A DNA stretch of 7,497 nucleotides from Nitrospirota bacterium (lineage in GTDB: Bacteria; Nitrospirota; Thermodesulfovibrionia; Thermodesulfovibrionales; JdFR-85). Made by a program: the position numbers and the translations under genes. The stretch covers positions 1 to 7,497 of the forward strand of contig WFTX01000156.1 of assembly GCA_015485235.1 (NCBI GenBank), given 5' to 3'. The notes beneath the pieces are model-generated. The model did not search any database. It was not told where the DNA came from and saw nothing but the letters and a program-made list of their open reading frames with translations. Of the stretch, positions 6,801 through 7,497 are shown in pieces. Numbering within the stretch: the first letter of the stretch is position 1; every line of letters starts with the position of its first letter.

Positions 6801-6838
6801 AACAGGGGGGAACAGGCCACCGCCCCTGCCCCCCTGTT
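6801..6838. terminator. GC-rich hairpin between convergent genes
   Basis: AACAGGGGGG (6801-6810) pairs perfectly with CCCCCCTGTT (6829-6838), and a nested CAGG/CCTG (6813-6816/6825-6828) can tighten the 18-base loop. It starts ten bases past the stop of the minus-strand repeat protein, so it probably ends that transcript, and it could also stop read-through from the FliK-like gene, 142 bases away. There is no long T run on either side. Bases 6659-6800 hold no gene I can support. Confidence 0.55.
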
Positions 6839-6848
6839 AAACAAACCG

Positions 6849-7497
6849 TCAAGCCGTCCTCTTTCTCAGAAAATAGATTGCCATCGTACCACTTATCAGG
6901 ATGAAAAACACCATCCCGTAATACCCAAGGGCCGGTACGCCCACCGCTGACTGTCTTTGGCCAAGGTAGTCATGGACAAAGACATCCAAGCTGCCATTGG
7001 TATCCCCTGTAACAAGGTTGCTGGCATCGGATTCAAAAGCCACATACCTCCCGTCTGACGATATGCTGGGATAATGACTATCACTATTACTTTCATTGCC
7101 TGAAGAGTCCACGCTCACCCTCACCGTCTCCCCGGTCTGAAGATCATGGACAAAGATATCTCTGACTCCATTGGTATCCCCTGTAACCAGGTTGCTGGCA
7201 TCGGAGACAAAAGCCACATACCTCCCGTCTGATGAGATGCTGGGATCATAACTATTACTATTGCCTTCGTTTCCTGAAGAGTCCACACTCACCCTCACCG
7301 TCTCCCCGGTCTGAAGATCATGGACAAAGATATCGAAGATCCCGTTGGTATCCCCTGTAACAAGGTTGCTGGCATCGGATTCAAAAGCCACATACCTCCC
7401 GTCTGATGAGATGCTGGGGGAATAACTGTCACTATTGCCTTCGTTTCCTGAAGAGTCCACACTCACCCTCACCGTCTCCCCGGTCTGAAGGTCATGG
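6849..7497 (-). CDS. TolB/PD40-like beta-propeller repeat protein with C-terminal membrane anchor (N-terminus outside window)
   Basis: The reading frame is open to the right edge (215 residues visible), so the true start is outside the window; the GTG codon at 7472 is an internal repeat codon, not a start. The visible part holds the end of one repeat, two full 58-residue repeats and a third of 52 residues. Each carries SISSDGRYVAF, SDASNLVTGDTNG and DIFVHDLQTGETVRVSV, the pattern of PD40/TolB-like propeller blades; DTNGxxD resembles a calcium-binding loop. The last 39 residues leave the repeat pattern with VPALGYYGM, a hydrophobic stretch (MVFFILISGTMAIYFL) and RKRTA. That layout resembles IPTL-CTERM-like sorting tails, so the protein is probably exported and membrane-held or cleaved. 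Function is unknown; adhesion or envelope structure is possible. A hairpin follows the stop. Confidence 0.85.
   Translation of the reverse strand, partial: HDLQTGETVRVSVDSSGNEGNSDSYSPSISSDGRYVAFESDASNLVTGDTNGIFDIFVHDLQTGETVRVSVDSSGNEGNSNSYDPSISSDGRYVAFVSDASNLVTGDTNGVRDIFVHDLQTGETVRVSVDSSGNESNSDSHYPSISSDGRYVAFESDASNLVTGDTNGSLDVFVHDYLGQRQSAVGVPALGYYGMVFFILISGTMAIYFLRKRTA
6969..7497 (-). repeat. 174-bp tandem repeats coding for propeller blades
   Basis: Units on the minus strand run 7472-7299, 7298-7125 and 7124-6969 (the last shortened where the tail begins), and a partial unit continues beyond 7497. The phrase around GATCATGGACAAAGATATC recurs at exactly 174-base spacing. Units are nearly identical at DNA level, which implies recent duplication or gene conversion, and unit number may vary between strains. 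The main amino-acid differences fall at unit residues 12, 15, 17-18, 31 and 45-46. Confidence 0.92.

Overview
This is a compact bacterial stretch of moderate GC content. Starts are mostly ATG, with some GTG and TTG, and most are preceded by strong AGGAGG-type ribosome binding sites. A FtnA-type ferritin, a FliK-like flagellar protein and a beta-propeller repeat protein with a C-terminal membrane anchor all point to a motile Gram-negative bacterium. The citrate synthase belongs to the AEHGGGNNSTF subtype, which I associate with anaerobes. Nitrospirota or a Desulfobacterota-like lineage is my best guess, but the window has no marker gene that settles this.

Left part (1-1776, all plus strand): a promoter-like region with an inverted repeat over its -35 leads into a 52-residue CxxC...CC mini-protein, which ends at a perfect 14-bp hairpin. 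Next comes a two-gene unit: a 197-residue helical protein of unknown function, then 13 bases later a ferritin with every ferroxidase ligand intact. That unit ends at a perfect 40-base palindrome.

Middle (1777-4032): a leader of about 310 bases, with two promoter candidates, a 12-bp hairpin and a possible 20-codon leader ORF, precedes a full-length citrate synthase. Its last codons overlap the start of a 76-residue two-helix membrane protein. Running toward it on the minus strand is a 42-residue gene with a good ribosome binding site, whose end overlaps the end of the membrane protein gene by 33 bases.

Right part (4033-7497): seryl-tRNA synthetase (minus) is divergent from a plus-strand pair made of a 24-codon micro-ORF and a FliK-like protein, joined by a TGATG overlap. 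The two directions appear to share one AT-rich -10 region. The FliK-like gene converges, across a 10-bp GC-rich hairpin, on a minus-strand gene that runs off the right edge. That gene encodes tandem 58-residue TolB/PD40-like propeller repeats (174-bp DNA repeats) and ends in a membrane segment with a basic tail.

The genes do not form one pathway. They look like housekeeping functions (serS, citrate synthase, ferritin, flagellar assembly) mixed with lineage-specific small proteins. The least explained content is the set of small genes (262-420, 3625-3753, 5385-5459) and the unknown gene paired with ferritin.
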